Assembly (NCBI GenBank): GCA_027596075.1
Contig: JADGJC010000403.1
Span: 1 to 17,955 of the forward strand
Source of the DNA: Rhizophlyctis rosea
Taxonomy: Eukaryota > Chytridiomycota > Chytridiomycetes > Rhizophlyctidales > Rhizophlyctidaceae
DNA: 17,955 nt
Reading direction: 5' to 3'
Position 1 is the stretch's first letter, and each line of letters starts with the position of its first letter. The notes under the pieces are model-generated. The model made no database searches. It saw only the letters and a program-made list of their open reading frames with translations, and had not been told where the DNA came from. The position numbers and the translations under genes were made by a program. This document shows, one piece after another, positions 1 to 13,592 of the stretch.

Positions 1-75
1 CCCTAACCCTAACCCTAACCCTAACCCTAACCCTAACCCTAACCCTAACCCTAACCCTAACCCTAACCCTAACCC
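1..75. repeat. Telomere, C-rich strand, 12.5 copies of CCCTAA
   Basis: Twelve perfect CCCTAA units plus a final CCC start at base 1. This is the complement of TTAGGG, the telomere repeat of many fungi and animals. The C-rich strand reading 5'->3' into the window means base 1 is at or near the left end of a chromosome. There is no degenerate transition zone: the array passes directly into a Thr/Pro-coding sequence. That is what de novo telomere addition at a break would look like. Confidence 0.97.
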
Positions 76-367
76 AGAACCACAACCACTCCAATCCGAA
101 CCACCACCACCACCCCCAAAACCACCACCACAACGACTCGCACCACAACAACCACAGCTACTCCCCCAAAACCCAAACCGTGCTCTCAAATGTGGCAACA
201 ATGCGGCGGAATCAATTGGACTGGCCCCACCTGCTGGTAAGTATCCATTTTCAATGAGTCCGCACACACGTCCTCATGATGATCAATATCGTTCCACGTA
301 ATCCAGCGAGGCGCCGGCTTTGTGTAAGGTCCTCAATCCATACTTCTCGCAATGTCTCTCGAAATGA
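73..367 (+). pseudogene. C-terminal remnant of a secreted CBM1 (fungal cellulose-binding) protein, cut off by the telomere
   Basis: Two exons, 73-236 and 307-367, flank a 70-nt intron (GTAAGT donor at 237, AG at 305-306). The frame first reads a Thr/Pro-rich stretch of about 36 residues, the usual glycosylated linker of fungal cellulases. It then reads a complete CBM1 module: CSQMWQQCGGINWTGPTCC in the first exon and CKVLNPYFSQCL in the second, ending SK and a TGA stop at 365-367. CBM1 binds crystalline cellulose through flat aromatic residues; the W and Y/F positions are present. There is no start codon, signal peptide or catalytic domain, because the frame runs back into telomeric repeats that contain TAA. 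The original enzyme (glycoside hydrolase, LPMO or esterase) cannot be told. It is unlikely to be functional here. Confidence 0.85.
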
Positions 368-1023
368 GTGAATACGCTCAACTGTACAGCAGATAGCATG
401 ATATCCAAGAACTCCAGTCAAGTTGTACCGACAAGCTCACCGCTGTGGGTCATGGTCACAGCTTTATGGATAGATGCATAGTACTGAATTTTCTTATTAC
501 TATTGTAAGCGGATCCAATCAAAGATCTGGCCATTTATGGGACAATGTCAGGGTGCTTGAGCGCTGGAGCGTCTTTCAGTCATCATGAATGCGCAGAAAC
601 CTCCGAAAAAGATTCACCGGCTGCCCGATCAAAATGCAGTCCCCCTGGCTGTTTTGCTGATGGTCATATGGAAGGCCTGCTGGACGGACCTTGCAAACCC
701 ACAGTGCAAACTTTGGGACATCTGTCGTCGTTGACTTCATCAGCACAGGGAAGCATTTCTAATAAACAGGATTACTGTGCGGTAACGGGTCGCAGAATGG
801 CAGCACAGACCAACGAAGTCAACCAAGGTGACCGCTGACCCACACCTCCACGCCCGGAAGGGCAAAACCTACAGCACAAGAAGTGCAAGAAAGAGTTCGC
901 CATCTCACTTCTTGGACGTGAGGATTTACGAAACGAACTCACCCCTGACTTCAAACCTCACTACTCGCTTACGCTAGAGCCCGAAACGCCTATTCATAAG
1001 TCTGCAGATAGGTGCGGACCAGG
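368..1023. other. Intergenic, no supported gene
   Basis: About 650 bases lie between the CBM1 remnant and F-box copy A. An open stretch of 97 codons exists at 545-838, but it has no recognisable domain, no paralogue in the window and biased low-information composition. No tRNA, repeat array or clear promoter box was seen. The upstream part would hold the 3' end of the CBM1 transcript, and the downstream part the promoter of copy A. Confidence 0.5.
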
Positions 1024-2574
1024 ATGCCTGCAGTCAACCAGCCCAACTCTTCTTGGGAACTGTTCGGGTGCGATGCCTTCGACCACATCTTCGCCCAAGT
1101 AATGGACGACCTGTCCACAACCGAAATGTTCCGTTGCGAGAGGATGGCTCGCAGTTGGCGTTTTCAACTCACTGCTTCAGATAGTTTATGGAGGAACAAG
1201 TGCGTTTGCGGCACGTATTTTGCTTATTTACTGTTTATCAACTTTACCTCGTTGTAAACAAAGATTGATTGGCCGATCCACCTTCCCATTTAAGTCAATG
1301 GCATACCAATCATCCCTAACATCTATCCGTCGTTCCCACTTCAGATTGGAATCACTTTTCCTCGCGGGTGTGCGCCTGTGCTATACGGTGACGAGCGTTG
1401 CCGCGACCTAGCCTATTTCTTTACTCTTTGGTCCCAATCCTGGCAACCTCCCTCGACACATATCAAAAAACCAGTCCACGTCCCGCCTGAAGGCCTTGCA
1501 ACAGCCAGTTCTAGTCGTGTCCGCAACTTCATCGCATCGAAAGAATTTGCTGCGACGCATATGATGGGGGTAATGTTGTCGGTATGGGGGCTCATGTTTG
1601 GTATCTGCTAACAGAAATGGAGAACAATTGGTAAGGTACACTTGTAAAATTAGCGGAGCGGTGATTCCTTCTCATACGCCATCTCAATGCATCAATCTAG
1701 TGGCGTAAGGGTGACCTGCTTCAAGGCTCGGACACAGACGTCGAGGATTCATACAAGGACACTTCGAAATTGACACGCTTACTGGTTTCGCGCCGATCGC
1801 GATGGAGGCCCAAACCATTGCCCTACCAACGACGTAGAAACTGGAACGAGCGTGTGCAGATGACGGTATATGACGAAGCTTTGCAAACGCCCTCGGATCT
1901 GGGACAACTCCTGCCGATCGCTGAAGACATTATTGAGGGGGACGACAGTCAATGGATTGAACCCGGGGACATTTCTTACGACTTCGACTTTGAGATATGC
2001 GGCTCCGTCCTCTGTTCCAGGCAATTCCAGATAACTGCTAATAATTAGCTTGACATGCAAACACCGGGCATGGTTCGCTATTGGCATATTAATGCAGGTC
2101 GTGCGTGGATTGCGTGTGGTCCTCCAGACACATGTTCTCATATCAAATCAATAGAAAATGCCCACGCTTCGCCTACTTTGACGCATCTATGGTCCGAGGC
2201 TGGCCGTGCGGAACCCCATGTTCAATGGTTGTTCAACGAAAGTCTTGCCGTGAAATTTGAAGCAATGAATCTCCGAATTCTGACCCTGAGTCTGACTCTG
2301 TCCATGCCGCTACCTATCATCTGTCACTCTACGAAATTTCTACCCACACGTTGATAAATCAAGTGACGCTATCCAAACGCCCAAACGAGGTACAATACGC
2401 CCTCAGCCGCACTCATCTGTATCAACTTCGAGGTTCTGACCGATTAGACGTGATCGGAACCCCCTCCCTCTCAACCCTTTACACAGTAAAATTGCGCAAA
2501 TTCGACAAGGCTATAATGCACGCCAGTCGGCGCAACTTGAAATTTCTGAAGATGGAACACTATTGTTCCTGACG

Positions 2575-2905
2575 TATGGGACTCGGGGGACACGGGGTTG
2601 GGGGTCGGGGAACACGGGGTTGGGGGTCGGGGAGTGTTATTACCATCCTCTTTGATCCTCGTCTGAGGCGAGCATGCCAACTGCAACTTCCAACAAAGGC
2701 ACTCCCGAATGCTAATCCTGGCCGTACAGGGGTGCATGATGAGGTCAATGCATGGAATTGCGGAAAACTCCTGGCAGGAATGATTGTTGTGGCGCGCGAC
2801 TACAATGTTGTCGTGGGTGTTAACCATCCCGATGTTGAGGAAGGTATGGGAATTTCAGATGTCGTCGTTTCCGTCGTTTGTGATTGATCGGCTTGGATGA
2901 ATGTT
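2575..2905. other. ~330-nt insertion in copy A carrying a G-rich tandem repeat
   Basis: Copy B reads straight from the segment matching NLKFLKMEHYCS to the segment matching PTSETVNIHRKRL. Copy A has about 330 additional bases between them. The insert begins with a G-run array (2585-2632) and then has ~270 bases with no recognised domain. A GT lies at 2574, but no AG acceptor sits near the 3' boundary, so it is not a clean intron. No terminal inverted repeats or target-site duplication were obvious. The edges are approximate because the flanks are diverged. Confidence 0.5.
2590..2633 (+). repeat. Perfect 22-bp x 2 tandem repeat with G-quadruplex potential
   Basis: Two identical 22-bp units (2590-2611, 2612-2633) each carry runs of 4, 5 and 4 guanines separated by TT and TC. 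Together with the G5 at 2585-2589 there are seven runs of four or more G within 48 bases, separated by 2-5 base loops. This far exceeds the usual four-run rule for intramolecular G-quadruplexes. Perfect identity of the units suggests recent duplication. Confidence 0.9.
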
Positions 2906-3363
2906 TGTTTACATTGATTCCCACGTCCGAAACCGTAAACATACATCGAAAACGTCTGCAACTTTTTGTGCGTCTGCCTAAACGAACTTTAAAGGATTTT
3001 AAGACAACACATGGAGATCTGAGCATTGTAGAAAAGCTGAGGATGCACCCGGGGATGCTTCAGGTGAGAAGTAGGATTGCTTTTCATCAACTACTTCTGG
3101 GATAAGTTGAAGATAGTCTATCATGTGACTTACTTGCGTCCATTGCTCACACACAGGAAGGCAAGTTGGGAAATGTCCTGAGGCATCTTAGTCTGACGAA
3201 CTTTGGCCTCAAAACACCACCGGAAACGGATGATTTTGATCTAGCGAGTCGGGCTGGGGCCTTGCTCCTCCACCTTTATCGACAGTCCACGGGCGCGCGA
3301 CGGCGAGTGGGCGGCGTAGATACAATCTATTTCAGGCAAAATCCTCTACTTCCACCACTATAG

Positions 3364-3675
3364 ATAGATGATGGGAATCAATATGTCTGGTCACGTCTTA
3401 AATAGCATCTGTATGTTGGTCGTCTGGAGAGTGGTACAGCACTGGCTGATCACAACGACGTACGGTGTAGATCGAGGCGGCTTGCGGGGTACTGTACGGA
3501 AAGGTCTCCCATATACAGGCTCCGTAACAGAGTAGTACATTTGGAGAGTGGCTCAGGCTAATCGCACACCTTTTCCAGTCCCCCAAGGTTCTGGCTACGA
3601 CCGTCTACAGCATGAATGCCGCACAACACTTGATATAATATACAAACTATATACATTCACCCACAACCCACCACA
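3364..3675. other. Convergent 3' intergenic region
   Basis: About 310 bases lie between the end of F-box copy A (plus) and the end of the minus-strand vWA gene. No coding signal was seen. The part nearest the vWA gene is AT-rich (3631-3656) and holds PUF-type motifs on the minus strand, consistent with the 3' UTR of that gene. Confidence 0.5.
3637..3655 (-). promoter_or_regulatory. PUF-type 3' UTR motif(s), minus strand
   Basis: On the minus strand, TGTATATA (3655-3648) and the near match TGTATATT (3644-3637) lie 21-39 bases past the ancestral stop of the vWA gene at 3676. UGUANAUA is the established binding core of Puf3/Pumilio RNA-binding proteins. The site is short and AT-rich, so chance occurrence is possible. 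It is supported by two perfect matches after the paralogous vWA gene. Confidence 0.3.
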
Positions 3676-4651
3676 CTAATCCTGCTCATCATAACTCGGA
3701 TCAACAGCCCCAACCATCAACTTAACCAACCACATCTCCCTCGTCAGATAAACACCCTTACTCTTCATATACTCCTCCTGCTCCAACTCAAAATGCGACG
3801 TGCAGTCAATGTATCCCCCAATCTCCGAATCATCATCCAGCTTTTTTCAAAAACTCTTGCGCGGCAAGGTCCCGGCCGACTTGAGCAAATTGGAAGCCGA
3901 CAGCGCCGCGCCGTAGGGAGTTTGGGAGAGGGCGTGTTTGGTGGAGCGGATTGTGTCGAAGATTTGGGATTTTGGCTGTGACGATTGTGATTTAGGTCAT
4001 GTTTCCGAGCATTAGATCCTTCAACATAATAGATACCATACCTCAGGATACGGCTCCCTATCGGTAATAGTAATGATCAAAACCGGCTTTTCCAAAATCC
4101 TCGTCTTCGCCCGCTGCAAAACCATCGGATCCAAGATTTTATTCTTCATTTCGGTTGCCAGCGGTGTACAATACAAGAATTCAATTCCCGCCAACAAAGC
4201 AGTTACATCGCTAGCATTACGAATAAGGTCGCCGTCCTTGTCGGCATTCATGAATCGGACGCTGATACCATCCGTGTCGAACAAGGTGGCTGCTTCGGCG
4301 ACTATAGCGATGATGTCTTTGAGGTCTTGAATGCGCGTGTCGTTGGTCATGGAGCCGGAGTCGTCGGCATATATGATGATCTGTATTTGACAGCAAGTGA
4401 TTTGACTAAGTCTTCAATATCAAGCGTTTGGACCAGCACACCATACTCACATCATACAACGCCAAAGAACACAAATCGACTACCATCTCCCAAGGCAAGT
4501 TCCACCGAACTCGCAAGCTCTCCAAGTCGATAGTATTACAAATCTCGTTCGTCTCTTGTTGAATGGCTGCATGGGAGTAGAACGATTGGAGACCCTTTGC
4601 TTGCACAATGCTGTGGAGCTTTTGTAGGACATATGGGTGGTAGGCGGCCAT
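3676..4651 (-). pseudogene. vWA-domain protein, minus-strand paralogue, frameshifted near the C terminus
   Basis: The ATG is at 4651 (MAAYHPYVLQKLHSIVQ). Exons on the minus strand are 4651-4451, 4380-4042 and 3975 onward, with introns 4381-4450 (GTGAGT...ACAG) and 3976-4041 (GTATGG...ACAG). Exon 2 opens with the vWA first strand and a full MIDAS: ADDSGSM (D73, S75, S77 counted from this ATG), a later Thr in CTPLAT and an Asp in ITITDREP, all expected for metal-dependent protein binding. In exon 3, a missing T near 3894 (GGCTTCC where the paralogue frame needs GCTTTCC) leads to a TGA at 3849-3847. A second change, one A too many in a six-A run (3842-3847), returns the frame for a conserved tail: DDDSEIGG, IDCTSHFELEQEE, WLVKLMVGAVDPSYDEQD, ending at 3676. 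Read literally, the protein loses about 75 C-terminal residues. It lacks the Pro-rich N-terminus of its plus-strand partner. Function unknown; probably a cytoplasmic scaffold-like vWA protein. Confidence 0.75.
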
Positions 4652-5680
4652 GGCGATATGTGTTGAAGAGGGGATGAGAAATCGTTTGACGGATGGTACT
4701 AGCTGTAGGAGGAGCAATCATGCTGCCCTCCGTGCTTTATACTTTATCTTGCAACCAGTCTCCCGGGAGCATCCACTCTTTAGCAGATTGCCCGCAAGAA
4801 GTGTTGCCCCCCTCTCGCACTCCAATGCACTCATATCCACTTCGTCTTGCGGTCCAAATCATTCAAACCTCAGCCGTGCCGCCACGAATGTAGAGTCGGC
4901 CGCTTTTGCACAGCGGAAGCGAGCTCCGAAACCATTGTATTTTGACGAATACAGGTCTGGTTAGAATGGTCAGAGTTGGCAACGGCAGGATGTTGGAGGC
5001 TGTGGGATTGCCCCCCCTGCTCCCCTGGCTAACTTGAATGCTGCTTCCGAACCGTCGGAGCTGCACGAGTCTCCGCAAGGAGGTGGGCTTTGAAGATAAT
5101 GGCTTTGGGCGCACAACTCGACGTTTTGAGTTTTAGCATTGGGTGCCAAAAGGTCCGAGCGGCACCACCGATGAAGTCTTTTGGCCATGAGAGATGTTTT
5201 CGGCCAGGCCAAGGGTCTAGACACTACACACTCCTCCCACTTTGACATGTCGTGCATGAATGGGCTGTCTCCATTTTCCGGTGGCGGTGGTCAATAGACT
5301 CACTGGGCCTTCAACTTATCTCACTGTGCCACATACCCCTTCCAAGCCACTAACCTGGTCCGGCCTTCAATCCTTCACACCATGTAGGCTGTGTGCACTG
5401 TGCAACGAAGTGATAACCCCTCCGTTTTTTGGGAAGCAAAAAGCCCGCCGTTGTATGTTCTGAATCCGGGCACCAAAGCACAATCGCACAGCCGCCTCCG
5501 CTCCGCATCGAGGAAGGCGTTCCTCTGCACATTTCACGATGTGTGTATTTGCTTAAAAGAAGCCGACAAATCCTGCACATCGGTGATCTTAAGTCTTGAA
5601 TCTGCTTTGTAAAATTGGTGAATATACGCGCAAACGCTTCCCTTCCTTCATCACCTGCGTGCTTCGTCTGATCAATCTCA
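4652..5680. other. Divergent intergenic region between the two vWA genes
   Basis: 1,029 bases separate the divergent start codons, so the region should hold both promoters. Single CCAAT-type pentamers occur (CCAAT at 4822-4826, ATTGG near 5138), but no convincing TATA or repeated operator was found. Open stretches on both strands here (for example 4863-5257 and 5350-5706, minus) show no domain or conserved motif and are judged non-coding. A Pro-rich first exon for the minus gene was sought here and not found. Confidence 0.45.
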
Positions 5681-5713
5681 ATGGGTCTGTCAAGTAAGTT
5701 TGGCAAGAATCCA

Positions 5714-6085
5714 GGAGCTGGTGGACCTCCTCCTCCGACAACTAGTGGTCCACCATCAGCGGCCGGCGTTCCACCCCCAACAACAAATGGCGGTCCTCCT
5801 CCTCCATTCGGAACGCAATCCGCGATGGGAGGTCCTCCACCATTTGGAACGCAACCGGCAGCAAGCGGGCCTCCTCCACTCGGCGCTCAACCAGCTGCAG
5901 CCATTCCTCCACCATTCGGAACCCTCAATGGGTTCAATCCCGCAGGCGGTCCTCCTTCATTCGGAACTCCCAACGGTTTCAACTTCACAGGTGGTCCACC
6001 TGCCATGAAGAGCCCGTACGGCACTCTTCCCCACCAACTTCCCGGGGCCTTTCCTTCCTCGAAAGGCGCGTTCGGCACACTTCCG
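5714..6085 (+). repeat. GGPPxFGT low-complexity coding repeats
   Basis: Within the vWA gene, imperfect units of about 30-60 bases encode GGPPPPFGTQ, GGPPPFGTQ, SGPPPLGAQ, IPPPFGTLNGF, GGPPSFGTPNGF and similar. They are the source of long open frames on the minus strand here, which are shadows. Such Pro/Gly/Phe tracts are usually disordered and can bind SH3/WW-type partners. Confidence 0.75.
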
Positions 6086-6737
6086 CAATGCTTCCCAACC
6101 ACCGCTCGGTCGAGCCACCACCATCGCTGGCGGTGCACCCACCATCCCCAACTACGCAATAGCGGCGCCCCCTGCGTATTCGATAATGCAATACGGAGGT
6201 GGTCAATCTCGTCAATTTGTACGTACATTAATCCTTCATACAGTGTCCATTTTGTTCGCATCAAACTCATCAACCTCAACCCACTTCTCCATAGCCACTC
6301 CCATCCCGTCCAGCTCCCAGCCCGCAATCCGCAGCAAAAGTTCATCCCGTCATACGAGCCAAACTCCAGCAAATCGTTCAAACTCGTCAATTATCAGCAT
6401 TTTACACGCCTGACGCGGTAGAACATATCGCGAAGGAGGTCTCCCAAACCGTTGATTTCGACGCGTTGACCGCTCAATGGAGGTTCCCGTCTACGGAGTT
6501 GGCGTACGATTTGGCGTCTCTGGCCTTGTATGACATCGCGCTTTTTGTGGATGATTCTGGGTCAATGGTGAGCTTCGGCCGATTTTCACCTAACTACTTT
6601 TCGGCACTTTTCGGAGCAGCTACTGATGCGTGATCCGCCTTTAGATCTCAGAAGAGATGGGTGAGCGCGTCAATGATCTTGAACTCATCGTCACCAAAGT
6701 CAGTGAAATTGCTACCCTTTTCGATGACGACGGAATT

Positions 6738-6805
6738 GCTAAGTCTCCCTCAGTTTTTGTTTTTGAATGACAAACGCTTCTGGATCTTGACCCAACGTAC
6801 CACAG
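6738..6805 (+). other. Putative GC-AG intron in the plus-strand vWA gene
   Basis: The conserved protein requires LFDDDGI (codons ending at 6737) to join IVRFMN (starting at 6806). The intervening 68 bases contain an in-frame TGA (6774-6776) and end in CCACAG. They begin GCTAAG and not GT. No GT in the vicinity joins with the correct phase. The minus-strand paralogue has no intron at this point and reads GISVRFMN directly. Either a rare GC-AG intron or a GT donor damaged by one substitution. Confidence 0.55.
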
Positions 6806-7355
6806 ATCGTTCGCTTTATGAACAGCAACGTAGAAGGCAACGCCATCCGCACTCATGCCGAAGCCAGTGACCTCGTCCGCTCTATCCGCTACATGGGTAT
6901 GACACCCCTCGGCACCCAACTAGACGCCAAAATCCTCCGTCCCTTCGTCCTCACCCCAGCCATGCACAACCAAATGCCCAAACCAGTCCTCGTAATCACC
7001 ATCACGGACGGGGAGCCCATCGGCGAGCCTCGCGATCGGGTGCAGGACGTCATTTTCAATGCCATGCGTACTCTGTCCCAGACCCGCTACGGATGCAATG
7101 CTGTCGCGTTCCAGTTTGCGCAGGTCGGGACGGATATGGGTGCACAGAGGTTCTTAAGCCTTCTGGATAATGATTCAAGGTTCGGGCATATGGTTGATTG
7201 TACCAGTCATTTTGAATTAGAGCAGGAGGAGTTCGGAGGATGGGGATTGATTTGAGTCCGGCTACTTGGCTGGTCAAGCTCATGGTTGGAGCGGTGGATG
7301 ATTCTTGGGATCAGATGGACTAGAGGGACATTCCCATCCTGTTCGTATTAGAATT

Positions 7356-7405
7356 TGTAAATAGGTTTTGGTCGGACCTCATAGTTGTGAGCTTTTCTGT
7401 AAATA
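7356..7405 (+). promoter_or_regulatory. Two perfect PUF-type motifs (TGTAAATA) in the vWA 3' region
   Basis: TGTAAATA occurs at 7356-7363 and again at 7398-7405, 33 and 75 bases after the ancestral stop at 7323. It matches the UGUANAUA core bound by Puf3/Pumilio proteins, which control stability or localisation of mRNAs. The paralogous vWA gene has a matching TGTATATA at a similar distance after its own stop. Confidence 0.4.
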
Positions 7406-7772
7406 GGAGCAGATGTTTATTGAAAAATAGAGGATGGGAGTTATCGAGAGGAGCGTTTTCCTGCTAGTAGATTCGAAATGGTGTAGAGCAGGCAATTGTG
7501 ATTGTTGCAACGCTCTAGGATGGAATCGAAAAAAGCCGAAAAAGATGTCCTAAATTTCCAACAGGGGTGAAGGAATCCTTGCAGTTTATAACTGGAGAGG
7601 TACTCTTGCCCACGTCATCACTAATGCGACGTGATTGGCCGAACCGCTCCGCTACGGTTGTAGGTATTGGCGCTGGTATTGGCTGCTCATTCTTCGCCAT
7701 TCTAAACTTTAACCCATCTTGCTATATCCCGCCGTGACTTACCAAGGACTAAAAAATGCAAGGAGAACAACG

Positions 7773-7779
7773 TATAAAA
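7773..7779 (+). promoter_or_regulatory. TATA-like box upstream of the ABC transporter
   Basis: TATAAAA ends 32 bases before the ATG at 7812 and 41 bases before the ATG at 7821. That spacing is compatible with a very short 5' UTR. Judged only from sequence and position. Confidence 0.3.
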
Positions 7780-7811
7780 CTCCTTTGAGAAGAAACCTCC
7801 CACCCTCTCCC

Positions 7812-13345
<5,534 letters not shown>

Positions 13346-13592
13346 AACCAGGCGGCCTGATCACTCTGAGTTGGTCTACTGCTTTTCTTGCGATCAGGGT
13401 TGCAAGTCTTGCAGATTGTGCTCGACGCCGCGAAGTTTCCAATTCTTTGGATGTTGCAATGACATCAATTTTGCCCCTCCTTGCTCTCCTTGTATGCATT
13501 CTGAACCCAAATTTGCGGTATGTGACATGGATCTTCAATGTGACGGAGCTGGAAGGCACAACCATTGAATGACACACATGCTCGATTGATAT
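13346..13592. other. ABC transporter 3' flank and breakpoint of F-box copy B
   Basis: These 247 bases lie between the transporter stop and the point where similarity to F-box copy C begins (about 13593). One frame (13371-13568) stays open and encodes 11 cysteines in 65 codons, but it has no ATG at its start. Nothing else is recognisable. It likely contains the transporter's 3' UTR. Confidence 0.45.

Larger units (their letters stand above)
1024..3363 (+). pseudogene. F-box family protein, copy A (decayed)
   Basis: The first exon (1024-1199, ATG at 1024) encodes an F-box-like segment of about 59 residues ending in SLWRNK. F-boxes bind Skp1 in SCF ubiquitin ligases. Matching copies B and C gives the rest: intron 1200-1344; exon 2 1345-1630 (GCAPVLYGDERCRDLAYFF, IKKPVHVPP); intron 1631-1700; exon 3 1701-2097 (YDFDFEICGSVLCSRQF); intron 2098-2154; exon 4 from 2155 (LWSEAGRAEPHVQWLFNES); intron 3064-3156; last exon 3157-3363, ending VGGVDTIYFRQNPLLPPL. 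Defects against the copies: a 1-nt loss near 1354, a frame change near 1548-1560, a wrong splice phase at 1630, an in-frame TAG at 2046-2048, a frame change near 2265 and an insertion at about 2575-2905. So many lesions indicate a pseudogene. A short F-box-only product is possible. Orientation is away from the telomere. Confidence 0.75.
5681..7323 (+). pseudogene. Pro/Gly-rich vWA-domain protein, plus-strand paralogue, with frame disruptions
   Basis: ATG at 5681 (MGLSSKFGKNPGAGG). The first ~150 residues are a low-complexity tract of GGPPxFGT-type repeats. Exons inferred: 5681-6218, 6295-6567, 6645-6737 and 6806-7323. Introns: 6219-6294 (GTACGT), 6568-6644 (GTGAGC) and 6738-6805 with an unusual GC donor. 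The vWA core contains LFVDDSGSM (MIDAS DxSxS), the Thr in MTPLGT and the Asp in TITDGEP, and aligns throughout with the minus-strand paralogue (SLALYD, ATLFD-D-GI, VRFMN, FQFAQVG, DCTSHFELEQEE). Problems: the Pro-rich exon must change frame by +1 near 6089 to reach IPNYAIAAPPAY, and another base is missing near 7237. The literal reading therefore stops at 7253-7255, before the conserved tail LSPATWLVKLMVGAVDDSW that ends with TAG at 7321-7323. It could still give an almost full vWA domain. Pseudogene versus sequencing error is unresolved. Confidence 0.75.
7324..7811. other. Intergenic: vWA 3' region and ABC transporter promoter
   Basis: No gene is supported in these 488 bases. The first part looks like a 3' UTR, with two TGTAAATA motifs. 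The second part should be the transporter promoter: it has an inverted CCAAT box (ATTGG, 7634-7638), a CRE-like ACGTCA near 7613 and a TATA-like box at 7773-7779. A 61-codon open stretch on the minus strand (7515-7700) has no homology visible to me. Confidence 0.5.

Noticed and set aside
545..838. 97-codon open frame near the telomere
   Set aside because: No domain, no paralogue in the window and no coding-like pattern; long open stretches of this size occur by chance at this GC content.
2046..2048. TAG in copy A as a possible intron boundary rather than a stop
   Set aside because: Copies B and C read straight through the equivalent position, and no donor upstream gives the right phase.
5887..6390. 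167-codon open frame on the minus strand
   Set aside because: It is the antisense shadow of the GGPPxFGT repeats of the plus-strand vWA gene.
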